A DNA stretch of 64,000 bases from Dendrophyllia cribrosa (GCA_024195265.1 JAJLRJ010000001.1:55043202-55107201); one strand, 5' to 3'. Shown: positions 20,189 through 31,155, numbered from the stretch's first letter. A program made the numbers and translations. The notes: generated by a model not told the origin, from the sequence alone.

Positions 20189-23100
20189 CTACACTCTATT
20201 GCCGTCCACCTCACTGTCTGTGAGTTCTGGCTGTGGTGAGTTGACACAGCTGACACCTTTGCATGCTCCACAAGCAGCCGAGCAGTCCAAGCCATTTTTT
20301 CGGCAGGAACATCTTTGCGTACTGCAGTCGGTTTTGCAGTTGCAGCGAATGATCTCCAGCAGTGATGCATGGGCAGCAGGCAGGTTGGTGCGTGTCGGGG
20401 ATAGGTTTCCACCCTTCATCTCCCATCCCCATTCTTGTGGCGGTAGATCAGTTCCTTTCCATTGCTGCACCTGATGATAGACTCTTAGGCTGTGAAAGCG
20501 CGCAGCAGCAGAAGTCGGTGGAAGGCTTTCTGGCTGGACACAGGTATTGCCAGTAGCAACCTTCAGACAATAACGGGAGTATCGCAAAGAGTCGAGGGAT
20601 TCTGTAGCTTTCCCGTTATACATAGACACCAAAGCTCTCTCGCCCGCCGCCATCACCTCATCCGTTGTTGCAGCTGTTTTGTCAAAGACACTGGCTTGAT
20701 TACGAAAATGCTCATCGGTCTTGAGCTTGCGCAGGGCTACTGGTTTCCCAAGTCCATGGATCCGAGATGTGGTATCAGAACCAAGAAGCGCATGCCCAAA
20801 TAATATGTGAGTGCATACGCCTAGTCCCAATGCAGACTTTGTCTTCTTGATGTTCCACACCCTGCGGTTCTTCGATCTTTGCTTAGGCTCTGGGATAAAG
20901 AAAAGATCACTCGCATCCATCTGTCCATGGTAAATCAGTAGCACAAGCAGGTCAGTATCGTCACCGACAAGAACAGTGGTATGAGTCCGTGCTACTTGTA
21001 CGGCGATCTGGACAATGAGGAGGTCGGCGTCACCAGGAGCTTGAAAAACAGTGCAACCAGCAATCCTCAGCTTCTCTGCAAGGAGATTAATAAATCTCTG
21101 CTTGTTTTCTTGGTTGGACAAGAAGTCTTTCTTTTTCAGGGAAATGACCATACCGGAGTCGAATACCACGGGTGGCGCACTGGTAGGAGCTCGCCGTTGG
21201 TGTGTACACCCCTTGGTTGATGGACCTTGATAGCCATCGAAGACGATCGTGGCATTTCCATACCGCCCTTGCACGTACTGAACGTACATTGCACAAACAG
21301 CATCAAATGTCACCCCATGCGGCCATATGACCCGATGGATAAGTGCGCCTCCATCCACAACATAGTGCAGATCTCCTACAGGGCGTGCCGTCTGTTTGCT
21401 TTCCGTTTGAGCCCATATGGCGTCAGCTAACACAGACTTGTTGGCTTGCCTAGGAAGAAGAGAATTGTCAAACAAGGCGCTGGGATAGCTTGACATCTCG
21501 TACTTGAACAGGGCCTGAGGATCCTCGTATCGGCCACTGGTGGCCAGAAAGCTAAGCCTCTGGAAGAGAAGTTGCGGGTCTATTTGTACATATCCGTCGC
21601 TGAATGGGACTGCTGTTCTGGAGGCAAGAGTCAGTGCTTGATTCTTCTTCTTGAAAGAAAACTCATCAACTTTCTTTCCACGCATAGACTGGATGATCTT
21701 CTCTCCCACCTCTTTAGCCTTGTCACAGTTGACACTCTCTTCTGCCACTACTCCGGTCGCGATGTTTCGTAAAGACTTGTTAGTGCTAAACGGGCTTCTC
21801 AGAGACAGGTACTCGAGGATCTTTAGGGTATCGCCATAATCTCGTTCCTTCATTGCCTTCGAAGCGTCTTTGTGCTGTCCACCTGTACTGTTATGCTGCT
21901 CACTCGTGCTGTAGTCGGTTCCAGTGAGGCTCTGCATGGCATTATTCACATCGGCACAGATAGGCATGGACATGACCCACACCAACCGTTGCGTCTCGGT
22001 CATGCCTCGTCCCCTGGTCAGCCCGCCTGTCGTCTTCACGCTCCTCATTAAGACCTAAGAAGTGCGAAAAAAAGAAAATGGTGACCAAGCATGAACAAAG
22101 CACTTGGTAAAATGTAATCTGATCAGCTCTCCCAAATAAGTACTGCGTTCAGAATTCAACTTTAGTTTCTTTTTCGCTTGCGCATTACTTTAGTATAAAA
22201 GTATTACATTACCTGTTCAATGACCAAATCTGTAGATAACCCAGCCCACTCGCGATCACTCCGCCGCACAACATGTAAACCATCCACAAAGCTCTTGTAG
22301 ACATGTGGATGTGTACTCTCTAGAGCTTGCATGTGTTGAAGATAGAGATATGCCGACTTGGCATAAAGATTATGACCTGCAGAAGCGAAATAAGGCAGCA
22401 TCTCGTACACAGCCTGTAGGTGGAGTTTCCAGTCGCCTGTCCGCTCCCCCTTGATAAACTTTCTCAGGATGTCTAACATCTTCATATACTCCAGCCACAA
22501 AACACCTGTTCTGTGGTCCTGTAAAGATACTTTCTTCTCTTCGATTTTCTTAGCTACCGAGCCAAGTGCTGTTGAAGATCTCACTTGTGCCATTTGTTGG
22601 TTGTCTATGACTTGGCCATACAGAACTTTAACCAGTTCAAGATCAGTGTCTGAATCCGATCCTGAAGCACGTTCCTCATTCAAGTCTAGCTCCACGTCAA
22701 CAGTGTCTTGCACGTCGTTTTCATTTGCTGGATTCTGGCTCACGGTATTCACAGGTAGAGATAGATCAAAGGTGTTGCATACAAGCAATGCATTGAGTGC
22801 AGCGTCAACAAGAAAGTGGCCTCTGACTGCTCTAGCTATAGCCTTTCCACTCAGCATATGAGTGATAGCATTTTTCGCATACACGAGTTCTAGAAGATCT
22901 TCTATTCCGGATCCTGACATCAAATAGCCTATACACCCGAGGAAGCTCATTTCCATGTGTAGTCCTCCTAATCTTAGTACTATAGACTTCAGTTTACTTC
23001 CTCGGGGCTCGTCCTGGATAAGTGCGAGGGCCTTCCACCACAACGGGTGATCGAATGTTACAATCGGTGTTACGCCATATCGACTTGCTTGCTCAGCGAT

Positions 23101-24810
23101 GAAGGTAAGCGTGGAGTTGATACATGTCAAGTCACCGGGATCCATATCGATCATGGGGAGGAAAACTATCGATGACTTCCCGGGATGAGCCCCCAGGCAT
23201 ACGTTCTGCATCGTCCCTGACCAGCCTGGCCGGGGGGATCGCAACAGTGGTAAAGTTAGTTTCCAAAGAAGGTCCAAGTTTGCAGTCCGATCTTTCACTT
23301 TTAAGTTCTCTAGATCTCTATAAACTAACTTCTGGGGGTCTTCGCGAGGTCCGTTGTAGTGTAGTATAGGTATACGACCAGTCTGAGCTATTTGAGTAGA
23401 TCTAACCTCTCTTCTTGGGATGGCTTTGGTTGATTTCGTGCCTGGGGTAACGGTAGCGATTATTCCCATTCCGTGAAAAGTGCCGGTTCCATCCAGAGTT
23501 CGAGAGTTGTGGTCAACATTGTCTGCAGAAAACTGCATAAATCGGCCTGGTATCCATCCCGGAATCTCCGTCCCTTGAGCAACTGCTGCACTTCGTTGGT
23601 ATTTCTGCACTGTACTATAAGAACTACAAAATCCATGAGCGTTTAGCGAATCGATTAAAAACTTCGAAGAGAAATGATGGTGCATTTGCACACCAAGACC
23701 GAGCTGCAGTGGTGCAATGATCGCTCTTGGCCGTGAGGCCTGTACTATTGCTTGACCAATCGAAGCAAGTTTCAAATTCACATCTTTTCCAGCGAACACG
23801 ATCCTTAAAAATGTCTGCAACAGACCTGGCACAAACTCTAAGGCGGTTTCCACCGTATACATGTCAGCACTTTCTGGGTAGTGTTCGTCAGTGGATTCCT
23901 TACTCCGGATTTCACTTTTGATCAAAATGGCAGCTGTCTCGATAATTCTCGATTCTTCTACCCGGACATCCTCGGTTTTCGGCTCAAGATGGAATTCGTG
24001 TAGTATTGATGCTACCGTTTTCCTCAGCGTAACTACGTTAGCCTTCTTCTTAATTGTACTTATCACAATCTCATCACCAAAGCGTTCCTCAAGCTTTTTC
24101 TTTAAATAGGCAACACTATAAGGCTCCTCGTTAGTACCTTCAAGGTATTCTTCCATTTTACTACTGATATCTTTAAGTGTCAGCTGTTCTTCTTCGTTAT
24201 CTCTCAAGTATTGAACGATGTTTTCGAAAGCAGAGCTCCTTACTGTGTCAACAGGCCGTCCTTGAACTTTTGTTCGTTTTGCACCATCGTCCGTATCGCT
24301 GCTGTATTGTGCAGGAATATCCTTTCCGGTCCGAAAATTGCTGCTACATGTCTGATGATAAACAGCGTCTGATGCATGCAGATCTCTCAGGTATTCTAGT
24401 CGACCAAGTACAACCTGGGACCAGGGATCAGTCCTTTCTTTACATATCATCAATACAGTATCTTGAAACTCCATTGTTCGCACAGGAATAACGTCATATC
24501 CCTTCTTTTTTCCAGTGTATTTAGCAGGTAGTCCACAAAAAATACACTGCTCTTGAACATTAAAAGGGAGGGAAGTTGAGCGACGTCTAACTGCAGGAGA
24601 AGAATCTTTAGCCTTAGGCATTCCATCTTGTTTATAGCTGTGGGGTCTGATGAGATCTAGGCGGCATTTCGTATGGACTTTACGACCAGGTTGAGCACCA
24701 ATAGAACTGTCTACCTCGTTGATTTTATCACAGCCCTTTTGGGTAAGTACTGCAAACTCAGAACTTCCATCTTCTAAATCACCTCCTCCACAGATACAAC
24801 AGTTTTCCAT
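20189..24810 (-). CDS. Academ transposase: DDE core, XPG-like nuclease and CXC domain (two exons, 1,487 aa)
   Basis: Exon 1 is 24,810-22,213, intron 22,212-22,055 (GTAATG...TTCTTAG with a strong pyrimidine tract), exon 2 is 22,054-20,189. The splice joins VIEQ to VLMRSVKTTGGLTRG in frame, giving 866 + 621 residues with no stop. N-terminus: Cys/His clusters (CCIC at 4-7, HTKC at 46-49, CIFC at 89-92, YHQTC at 151-155), probably zinc-binding. Transposase core: D430 in SADNVDHNSRTLDG, D587 in VTFDHPLWWKA, E620 in LGGLHMEMSFLG. In exon 2 an XPG/FEN-like domain: VVDGGALIHR, VFDGY, GDADLLIVQ, GDDTDLLVLL, then GSDTTSRIHGLGKPVAL in the helix-two-turn-helix position. C-terminus: a tesmin/CXC-like cluster, RCNCKTDC and RCSCRKNGLDCSAACGAC. 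The nearest ATG with an in-frame Cys motif is 24,810. Catalytic assignments are inference by motif; intactness is seen directly. Confidence 0.9.
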
Positions 24811-25253
24811 TTCAATTGCATAGTAGTTACAACTATAAACGTTTGCAAATAAAAAAAATAAAGTCAGGACGATAATCGAAAACGAGCTGAAACAAACTCA
24901 AAAAGCTTTAAAAACAAAGTTTAAATAGTCTTTAACTTACCTACTAAGACAAAATTGTCTTTGAAGAAGTAAAACGAGGATAACAACCAACTTTTTCATG
25001 CAAAATGAAGCGAAGAACTTACAGCAAACGTAGAGCTTGCGAAGCGATACAATTTCTATCAGGCGTTCCTCGCTTGGCCGAGAGGTCCTGGAAAATTCGC
25101 TTTTTTATGTTTCCAGGCATAAATCAATAGGATTTTAAAGAAACTTTGATTATTTCAACTCAAAATGATCACAAAACACTATTCTCTAACTTTTTCAAAT
25201 GAAAAAGACACTACAAGCCTACAAAAACGATAAAAACATGATTTTGCTGTTTT

Positions 25254-25438
25254 GGGATACCTGTGGTACACAAAACACCCTTTAGACTCTAAAACAACAA
25301 ACATTTAAAGCAAACATCACGTTTTCTTGTTTTCTTGTGCTAACATTACTGAAACGAAACCAACTAGGTATGCCAAAAACCTAAAATAGCTAATATCTAG
25401 TTGATTATCGCTTTTGTACGGCGTGGGTACCCTGTGGT
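25254..25438 (-). repeat. Academ right subterminal repeats (two sites)
   Basis: GGGATACCTGTGGT at 25,254-25,267 and GGGTACCCTGTGGT at 25,425-25,438, inverse of the CCACAGGGTACYC sites near the left end. They lie upstream of the transposase gene, so they could also affect its promoter. Confidence 0.7.
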
Positions 25439-25592
25439 ACAACCAATACATTTTCAAACCCAATTTTTATCATGTTCCACCAAGCGAATTTTGTGGAATT
25501 TTCAGTATGTTGTTTATATAGCTACTCTTAACACTAGAACAGTGAAAAACATTTTGTTGCAATTAGTTTGATCTTCCCCTATAAAATCTCAT

Positions 25593-25607
25593 AGATTGAC
25601 TGGACTA
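25593..25607 (-). repeat. Academ right terminal inverted repeat
   Basis: AGATTGACTGGACTA, exact inverse of the left end, followed by the TTG duplication at 25,608-25,610. Confidence 0.95.
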
Positions 25608-25610
25608 TTG

Positions 25611-26760
25611 ATTTCAGTGCAATCTATTATAGCCCTAGTATTTGGATACTTGCCTTTGAAGTCTTGAGGCATGTTATCATCCACCACTTTTCGGGATGGC
25701 CGTATGTTCAACTGCCCAAACCTTAAATACATGAAATTTACCCAGGAAATTACAATTCGGCTAACTGTGGATTGAGATATATCGAATAAATGCCCCAGAT
25801 GGCGTTCTGGAAATCCCTGTCTTAATCTACACAATACCAGAAAGAACTCCTCTTTAGCATTTAAAGTTCTAGGCCTCCCTGGTCCAACGCCAAGTTCAGG
25901 TTCTCTTTCATAATATTCAGGGTCAACATCGTTGGAAACAGAACGCCAAAAACGAATGTTTTCTCCATTTTGCCCCGGATTTAAGTAATTGTACGTAGCC
26001 ATAAAAACGTCATACGATGGGAAGCCAGTATAAAATGTAATATCTTCATCAGAGGTGAAATTATCTACTGTAAAAATCCTCTTCTCTAAGTTTGCACACT
26101 TCTCTGAAATTTTGAAAGCATGGGTCCTCACTTTTTCAACCTCTGCTTCTAACTTTGCATTTTTCGTTCTGCTCTCTTCAAGTAACTGCTCCATTTTAGC
26201 TGGCTTTTTTCGAAGATCGTCGTAGGACAGCTGATTGTCTGTTGTTACAGTTTCGCTACTTTCTGCTTCGGAATTACTGTCTAAGGAAAACTCGTTTAAT
26301 GAATCAGTAGCATCGATACTAAGGGATTCTGAAGACGGACCGGCAACTGCACTCATATCGAGCGATGTTCGAGCACTTCCTGCTTTCCTCTTATTCTGCT
26401 TTTCATTTTGAATCGAAGCAGAATTACCTCTTGGTGTCGGCGGAGGTCTCTTCCAAGGTGAGCTTCTTTTCCATTCAAAAACTGATGGCACTGCTCCGTC
26501 TACGTAACTCAACCGCCCAATGCATAAACTCTTCTTAAGGTGTTCATTCTTAAATGCAGAGAGCAGACTTTAGTAGAATCTGTAATCGTGAAATATTTAC
26601 ATGTATCTCTTCGAATCGCGTGCAGCCATTGCGCCCTAAAGCTTGTATCGGTCGGGATGCTAAAAAATCCAACTTTCTCGCCGTTTGGGCCGGTCGTTCC
26701 TTTTTGATTACAAAGTGGCACACAGCAATACCGATTCTGTGGTGATTTATTTTCATTCAT
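25611..26760 (-). pseudogene. N-terminal half of the ISL2EU THAP/DDE transposase
   Basis: Starts at MNENKSPQNR (26,760). A THAP zinc finger follows: CCVPLCNQKG, VGFFSIPTD, RAQWLHAIRRDTC, CSLHF. The frame is lost at about 26,543, where CATTTAAG has one T fewer than needed for LHFKNEHLKKSL, and resumes as IGRLSYVDGAVPSVFEWKR. Then come a Ser-rich linker, a coiled coil (MEQLLEESRTKNAKLEAEVE), an HTH_Tnp_4-like segment (FFLVLCRLRQGFPERHLGHL, SQSTVSRIVISWVNF), and the start of DDE_Tnp_4 (YPNTRAIIDCTEI) with the first catalytic Asp. The Academ element cuts the gene right after this motif. The terminal NSPVNL and stop come from Academ sequence. The C-terminal half is at 18,692-19,173. Confidence 0.88.
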
Positions 26761-26835
26761 GGTAAAAAAAGGTACTTTGTACAACCACGCTTCAAATTAA
26801 TACACAACACGCTCATCTGTATTTTTTTCTGCTCG

Positions 26836-26909
26836 AATCCTCACCCGCCTCGTTTTCATGTACTCATACCGAGGCTTACCCGAGCCGTCAGCCATTATGA
26901 ATTCGGTGT
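26836..26909 (-). repeat. Right terminal inverted repeat of the ISL2EU element
   Basis: Inverse of 16,314-16,387 with three mismatches; followed by the AT duplication at 26,910-26,911. The transposase start codon lies 76 bases inside it. Confidence 0.9.
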
Positions 26910-26977
26910 ATGGCTTGTTTTTTTCTTTCCCTTAAGCAATCTCGTGATGGATGGCATTTACCAAATAAAAAAATCTG

Positions 26978-27430
26978 TTATACATCCTCGCCCCATCCTA
27001 TATGAACGTATCTGCTGCTTTCATCCTTTCCACACAGTGGGGAAATGAGGCAGACCTTGCCATGACCATTGCAGCAGGCATATCTGCAGTTTACAGGGTA
27101 TAATGGGAGTGGACAAGTGGAGGATTTCATGCCATCTCCATATACTGTACTGGAAATACCACTTGAACGCACAACAGCTACTTTCCATCCATGACTTACT
27201 AATTTTTCAACCAGACTATCGACAACATAAGACTCCAGGTCTGGGATAAAGACTTTGAACAAAAGAACTATCATAGGCAAGATTTCTGTTAACCCTATTC
27301 TGCATGCAGGTCCGCCCAGAGGTTTATTCGTCCATCAACTTCCATTTCATGTGCTAATTGAAGGGTTCTTCTGTGCACCAAATCAATTTTTGTTTCCATG
27401 GCCCTCAAACTTGGACTTTGTGTGGGATGG
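26978..27430 (-). pseudogene. Unrecognised Cys-rich protein remnant
   Basis: Minus strand from about 27,400 reads METKIDLVHRRTLQLAHEME and GRINLWADLHAE. After a frame change near 27,300, IGLTEILPMIVLLFKVFIPD continues through VSHGWKVAVVRSSGISSTVY to CPLPLYPVNCRYACCNGHGK and a stop at 26,978. Both parts are protein-like and adjacent in different frames, as expected from a gene with one indel. No known domain is recognised. It lies just outside the ISL2EU right end. It could be an old host-lineage gene or part of another element. Confidence 0.35.
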
Positions 27431-28110
27431 AAGTCATTTGCATAATTTTCCACCAAAAAAGCTTCAGCTCTTCAGGAAATGTAAATTTTGGAACATTAAG
27501 TCAAAATGAGTAAATTTGGATTTCTTATGTTTCTCTAAGTCACACAAAGATGAATGTTAACAGTTGTGTCCCTTCCCCATATTCGACACCCTGATCCATT
27601 CCACTGCCTGCAAGTAATACCTCAGAACTCATGTTTTCACAGAATATTATGTAGCATTTTTATTGTTTATAGATGTAGCAACTATTGTTTGAAGGACTGG
27701 AGGTCAATAGTTCTGTTGTATTGTTCTCTCAAAGTGTTACGAAGTAATGGTGTGATTAATTTGTAATTAAATAAGTTAAGCATTCTAATTAGTAATAAGT
27801 TAAGTATTGTAATTAGTTATTTTTATCGATTGTTCCTGAAAAGCCCCTTAGGGGAGGACACAATAAAGTATGTATGTATCTTGGTGGTTGCACTCTTAAC
27901 GAAGTATGCCAGTGCATGCTTTTGCCATCTTCTGTTTGAGGGATTCGAAAGTCTTCTGCTCTGGTCCGAAATTGAATGGTGTTTCCCTCCTGGTCAATCT
28001 TCGCAGTGGTTCAGACAGTGTGGCAAAATGGGGTATGAACCTGCTACTGTAGTACTTCTGTGGCACTCGTTGGTTCTTCCGCTTCTAATACTGCCTTGAC
28101 TTGATCCTCT
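27431..28110. other. Spacer, no gene seen
   Basis: AT-rich; contains a TTAAGTATTGTAATTAGT duplication near 27,770-27,815. No supported ORF. Confidence 0.5.
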
Positions 28111-28116
28111 GTAGGC

Positions 28117-29000
28117 CTAATGCCTGTCTTCGAAAGTAACATCCCCATAAACACCAACCTGTTCATGTTGAATAAACACTTCTCGGCATTCAGTGAGGCC
28201 ACAATCTCGCAGGTGTTCTATGGTTTGGCGAAGCTGCTGGTCGTGGGTTTCTGTATCAGGATTGTGTATCACAATATCATCTGAAATGTTCTCTGCATTT
28301 TCGATGCCAGCAAGTACCATAGCTATCTCGTGCTAATATTGTTTACTAGAAGAACAAACACCAAAGAGTAGACGCTTGTATCGGAATAGTCCATCGGGTG
28401 TGGCAAATGTTGTGATTTCCCTTTGACTCTGGGCTCAACTCTAACTGGTGGTACCCCCACTTCACATCTAGTTTACTGAAGACTTTGGAACCGTTTATAG
28501 TATGCAACACCTCATCTACTGTGGGTATTGGGTATAAGATTGAAGGATTGAAGGGTACCCTCCTGTAGGTCTGTGCCACAGGTTTCACAGTGGGGTCAAT
28601 ATCCAGAGATATCTGTTTGTTCTTTAACTTCCCAATGCCCTCAAATACCTCTGGGTAATGTTGTTTCAGGTTGTCAGCCTTCACAGTTAACATAGCAACA
28701 TCAATGCCAATTTTCAGTACTTCCAGTTCTGTTGCTTTTGTCTTCCCAAGCAGCGACATACCTCTGCTCTTGTGGGTCTATTAAGTCTGTCGGGTAATGC
28801 TAAGTTCACTTGTGATACAAAGTAGGCATTCAGAGCTTGGACTGCACAGGTGTAATCCGTTGCTTCCCCAGTTTCAGGTAAAGTGGTGAATATCTCCCGC
28901 AAATCAGGCCCAGCCAAGTGTAATAACATTGCTCTTCCCCTCTGCTTGGTTGCAGCCATTGTTTCGTTGCCTACAATGAATTCAACCATCATGTCCATTG
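28117..29000 (-). pseudogene. Decayed Gypsy (Ty3-type) LTR-retrotransposon gag-pol fragment
   Basis: From high to low coordinate: a gag-like stretch (RAMLLHLAGPDLREIFTTLP, 28,955-28,895). An internal deletion joins it to the end of the protease region (SLLGKTKATELEVLKIG). Then the reverse transcriptase: AQTYRRVPFN, PIPTVDEVLHTINGSKVFSK, LDVKWGYHQLELSPES with the motif-A Asp. After a frameshift comes NISDDIVIHNPDTETHDQQL, the motif-C box of this group. RNase H and integrase are missing and no LTRs are visible. The element is dead: it has a gag-pol deletion, frameshifts and no envelope-like ORF. Confidence 0.8.
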
Positions 29001-29025
29001 CGGACAAGTACAAGGATAAAAACAA

Positions 29026-29640
29026 AATCCTCCTCGTACTTCAGTTTGCGTTTGTCAGTGCATCGATTCTTAAGCTTGCGGGTGTGTGAGTCAGTAAAAA
29101 ATAAAAAATAAATCCATTAATAAAGAAACAAGTTATTTTATTCGGCACTAAAGTCTAAACAATTTCTTTATTGTTAACAGTTTGATTTTTTAGGTATCTA
29201 CATCTCTTGGTAATCTTGATATGTATATCATTCCATGTCTTAGGCACTTCACTGACTTCTACAGGATAAACAAAGAATGCCAACCCTATGAAGAAATCAA
29301 AACAGTAACCTAAATATTTGTATGGTTTGCATGATGCGAGGAAGTGGCCTCCAAGCGTGTGGTCGAGATGAACTCAGCGGTTCCCAAAAAACAAATGCGA
29401 GGGAGACTAATCAATAACTTGCACACAAAAATTACATAATCAAGACAATCCTGGGAAGCAGTCGTTTCCTTTTTCAACAGCGTGAAGAGAAGCAAAAAAT
29501 TTGCTCTGGCTCATGCTCTGAGCTTTATACATGCGCTTTCATCCCCTCGGAAAGGAAATTTCTTCTACTTATGGCTTACAAAGTAATTTGAAACTTACGT
29601 TTTTGAGTCGACGAAGGAGACGCTTTCTAATCTTGTCGGC
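29026..29640. other. Spacer, no gene seen
   Basis: AAAAAATA-rich stretch near 29,096; nothing coding is supported. Confidence 0.5.
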
Positions 29641-29643
29641 TAG

Positions 29644-29831
29644 GCGGAACGAATCGAGAAAAGTGTCGGTACCAAATCTGCGCCATCTTGAAACGTCACA
29701 ACAGTATCCAGCATTCTTAGCGCGTCGTCTAGGCTAAGCGGAACGAATCGAGAAAAGTGTCGGTACCAAATCGGTGCCATCTTGAAACATCACAATAGTA
29801 TCCAGCATTCCCAGCACATGGAAATCAGGCA
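29644..29831. repeat. Two tandem units of 94 bp
   Basis: Unit begins GCGGAACGAATCGAGAAAAG at 29,644 and repeats at 29,738, sharing GTGTCGGTACCAAATC, GCCATCTTGAAAC and AGTATCCAGCATTC with few changes. Confidence 0.9.
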
Positions 29832-30790
29832 TCATCCTGGGGAGCTGGGGTTCCGAAATGTCACATGTGAATAATCTATTTGTCTTGATTTAGTTTCGGA
29901 TATTTTCCCGATTTTGGAATCGTACGGCTCAATATTTCAATGCCTGGTAAAAGTACGCAGTGGAAAAATTGGACGAAGGTTCTTCTCCGGGCCAAGTAAG
30001 TTGTTGGGTCTCTTTGGAATCAAGCAAAAAGTTACAGATTTTCCTCGCTACCGTTCTGGTATGTTTTGAATGTTCTATCTTGATTTTGCTGTGGTTCTCT
30101 GCCTGATTTGGGAAGCTTTCACCTAAATACCGACGTCGTTCTTCGCGATGTTCTACGGTACGGTGCAATTCGCTGTATGTCTTGTAGCAATAATTCACTG
30201 ACCGGCCGCACCAGGCGAACGCAGATTAACTTTACAGTGCTCGAAATTGCGCCTGTATCGGGCGCATTTGCGAATAAAGATTTCGCAATTTTGTGATTAA
30301 AATTTGTCTAGCTAATAAAAGAATTATATTCAACAGTCTTGTGTCTTACTTGCAACTGGTAGTTGTAATTTTATCCGAAAAATCCTGCGAAATTCACGTT
30401 GAATGTTGTGTGACTTAATCGTCGGTGTCCAAGAAGTTTATCACGGGAGCACTTTTTCAGGCTTTTCTCAGAAATTTCTCATTTCCGGTTCCGGTATTAG
30501 TACATGTACTGAGGAGTATGACTTCAGAATCGGAGAAATAACCGAAATGAAATCAAGACAAATATACCATTTATATGTCGTAAAAATCTGAGACCTTTCG
30601 GAGTACACAGCACGGCAGGATTTTGCCCGATCCCACGGCGATATCGTGAATTTGTTTGATGTCGGCCCGACGTTTATCTCGCGACAAATCCCTTTTAAAC
30701 AGTGGCTGAATTAATTCATGAAACTAAGGTACTAGGTCAAGACGAGGTGCCACGGGATAAGGAGACGCACTATAATTTATGATTACTACT
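29832..30790. other. Spacer with one unassigned ORF
   Basis: Minus-strand ORF 29,929-30,198 (89 codons, MNYCYKTYSELHRTVEHREE...) is charged and helical-looking but has no recognised domain. The rest holds nothing identifiable. Confidence 0.4.
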
Positions 30791-30800
30791 AGTATAAGAT

Positions 30801-31155
30801 CTAATGCCTTCCGTCTAACATCTGCTGCCCAAAGTTGTCACCACAGTTGGAAGTAGCCAGCTCTTTTCTCGTAAACAGCAGTTCAACCAGCTTTAGAGAC
30901 AGGAGGTGCCGTTTGTCGCTTTGCTGGATTGCCTCGCCAATCAGGTGGTGTGGGACGCCGTAACTCAACGGCAACTCGGGAGTCACAACTTCAGCGGTTC
31001 TTTCATCTGTAGACGTGCATTGTGGCTGAGGTGTCTACGAAGAATTAGAGCAAGGCTGCATTGATGAAGTTTCACAACTTTCACCAAGTGGAGGCTGATA
31101 CACGACAGGTACTGTTGCTGATTTGGAGTGCAGTCTATCTGCACTTTCAGACATG
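30801..31155 (-). pseudogene. BEN-domain protein, terminal exon with a premature stop
   Basis: On the minus strand an acceptor-like TTTATTTTAG (about 31,171) precedes MSESADRLHSKSATVPVVYQ, a Ser/Pro-rich linker, an in-frame TAG after CSNSS, then TPQPQCTSTDERT and the end of a BEN domain: PHHLIGEAIQQSDKRHLLSL, KLVELLFTRKELATSNC, stop at 30,801. BEN domains bind DNA in chromatin regulators and also occur in mobile-element proteins. The early stop and truncated BEN tail suggest a pseudogene. Confidence 0.55.

Larger units (their letters stand above)
19177..25607 (-). mobile_element. Academ-type DNA transposon, structurally intact, 6,431 bp
   Basis: Perfect 15-bp terminal inverted repeats (TAGTCCAGTCAATCT at 19,177; inverse ending at 25,607) are flanked by TTG at 19,174-19,176 and 25,608-25,610. 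Excising the element plus one TTG restores the host codons for CTEIKCQMP, which proves the boundaries. It carries one two-exon gene on the minus strand encoding a DDE + XPG-like + CXC protein. A 3-bp duplication and an XPG-type nuclease fit the Academ superfamily (XPG-bearing AcademX subgroup). No stop or frameshift is visible in the gene, so it may be autonomous. It contains a 297-bp MITE at 19,687. Confidence 0.9.
16314..26909. mobile_element. ISL2EU-type DNA transposon, interrupted by a nested Academ element
   Basis: Terminal inverted repeats of about 74 bp with three mismatches start ACACCGAATTCATAATGG at 16,314 and, inverted, at 26,909. They are flanked by AT at 16,312-16,313 and 26,910-26,911, a 2-bp target duplication. 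Inside are two convergent genes: a SAP-SWIM-YqaJ gene (plus) and a THAP/DDE transposase (minus). ISL2EU elements are known for this pairing. Removing the 6,431-bp Academ insertion and one copy of its 3-bp duplication leaves an element of about 4.16 kb. All three coding segments carry frameshifts, so the element is inactive in cis. Its termini are well kept and could still be mobilised in trans. Confidence 0.85.

Noticed and set aside
20199..24491. Plus-strand ORFs opposite the Academ transposase
   Set aside because: They are shadows of a long, motif-rich minus-strand gene and have no domains.
25589..25610. Genuine C-terminus NSPVNL of the THAP transposase
   Set aside because: These codons and the stop lie in the Academ terminal repeat; the true continuation is at 19,173.
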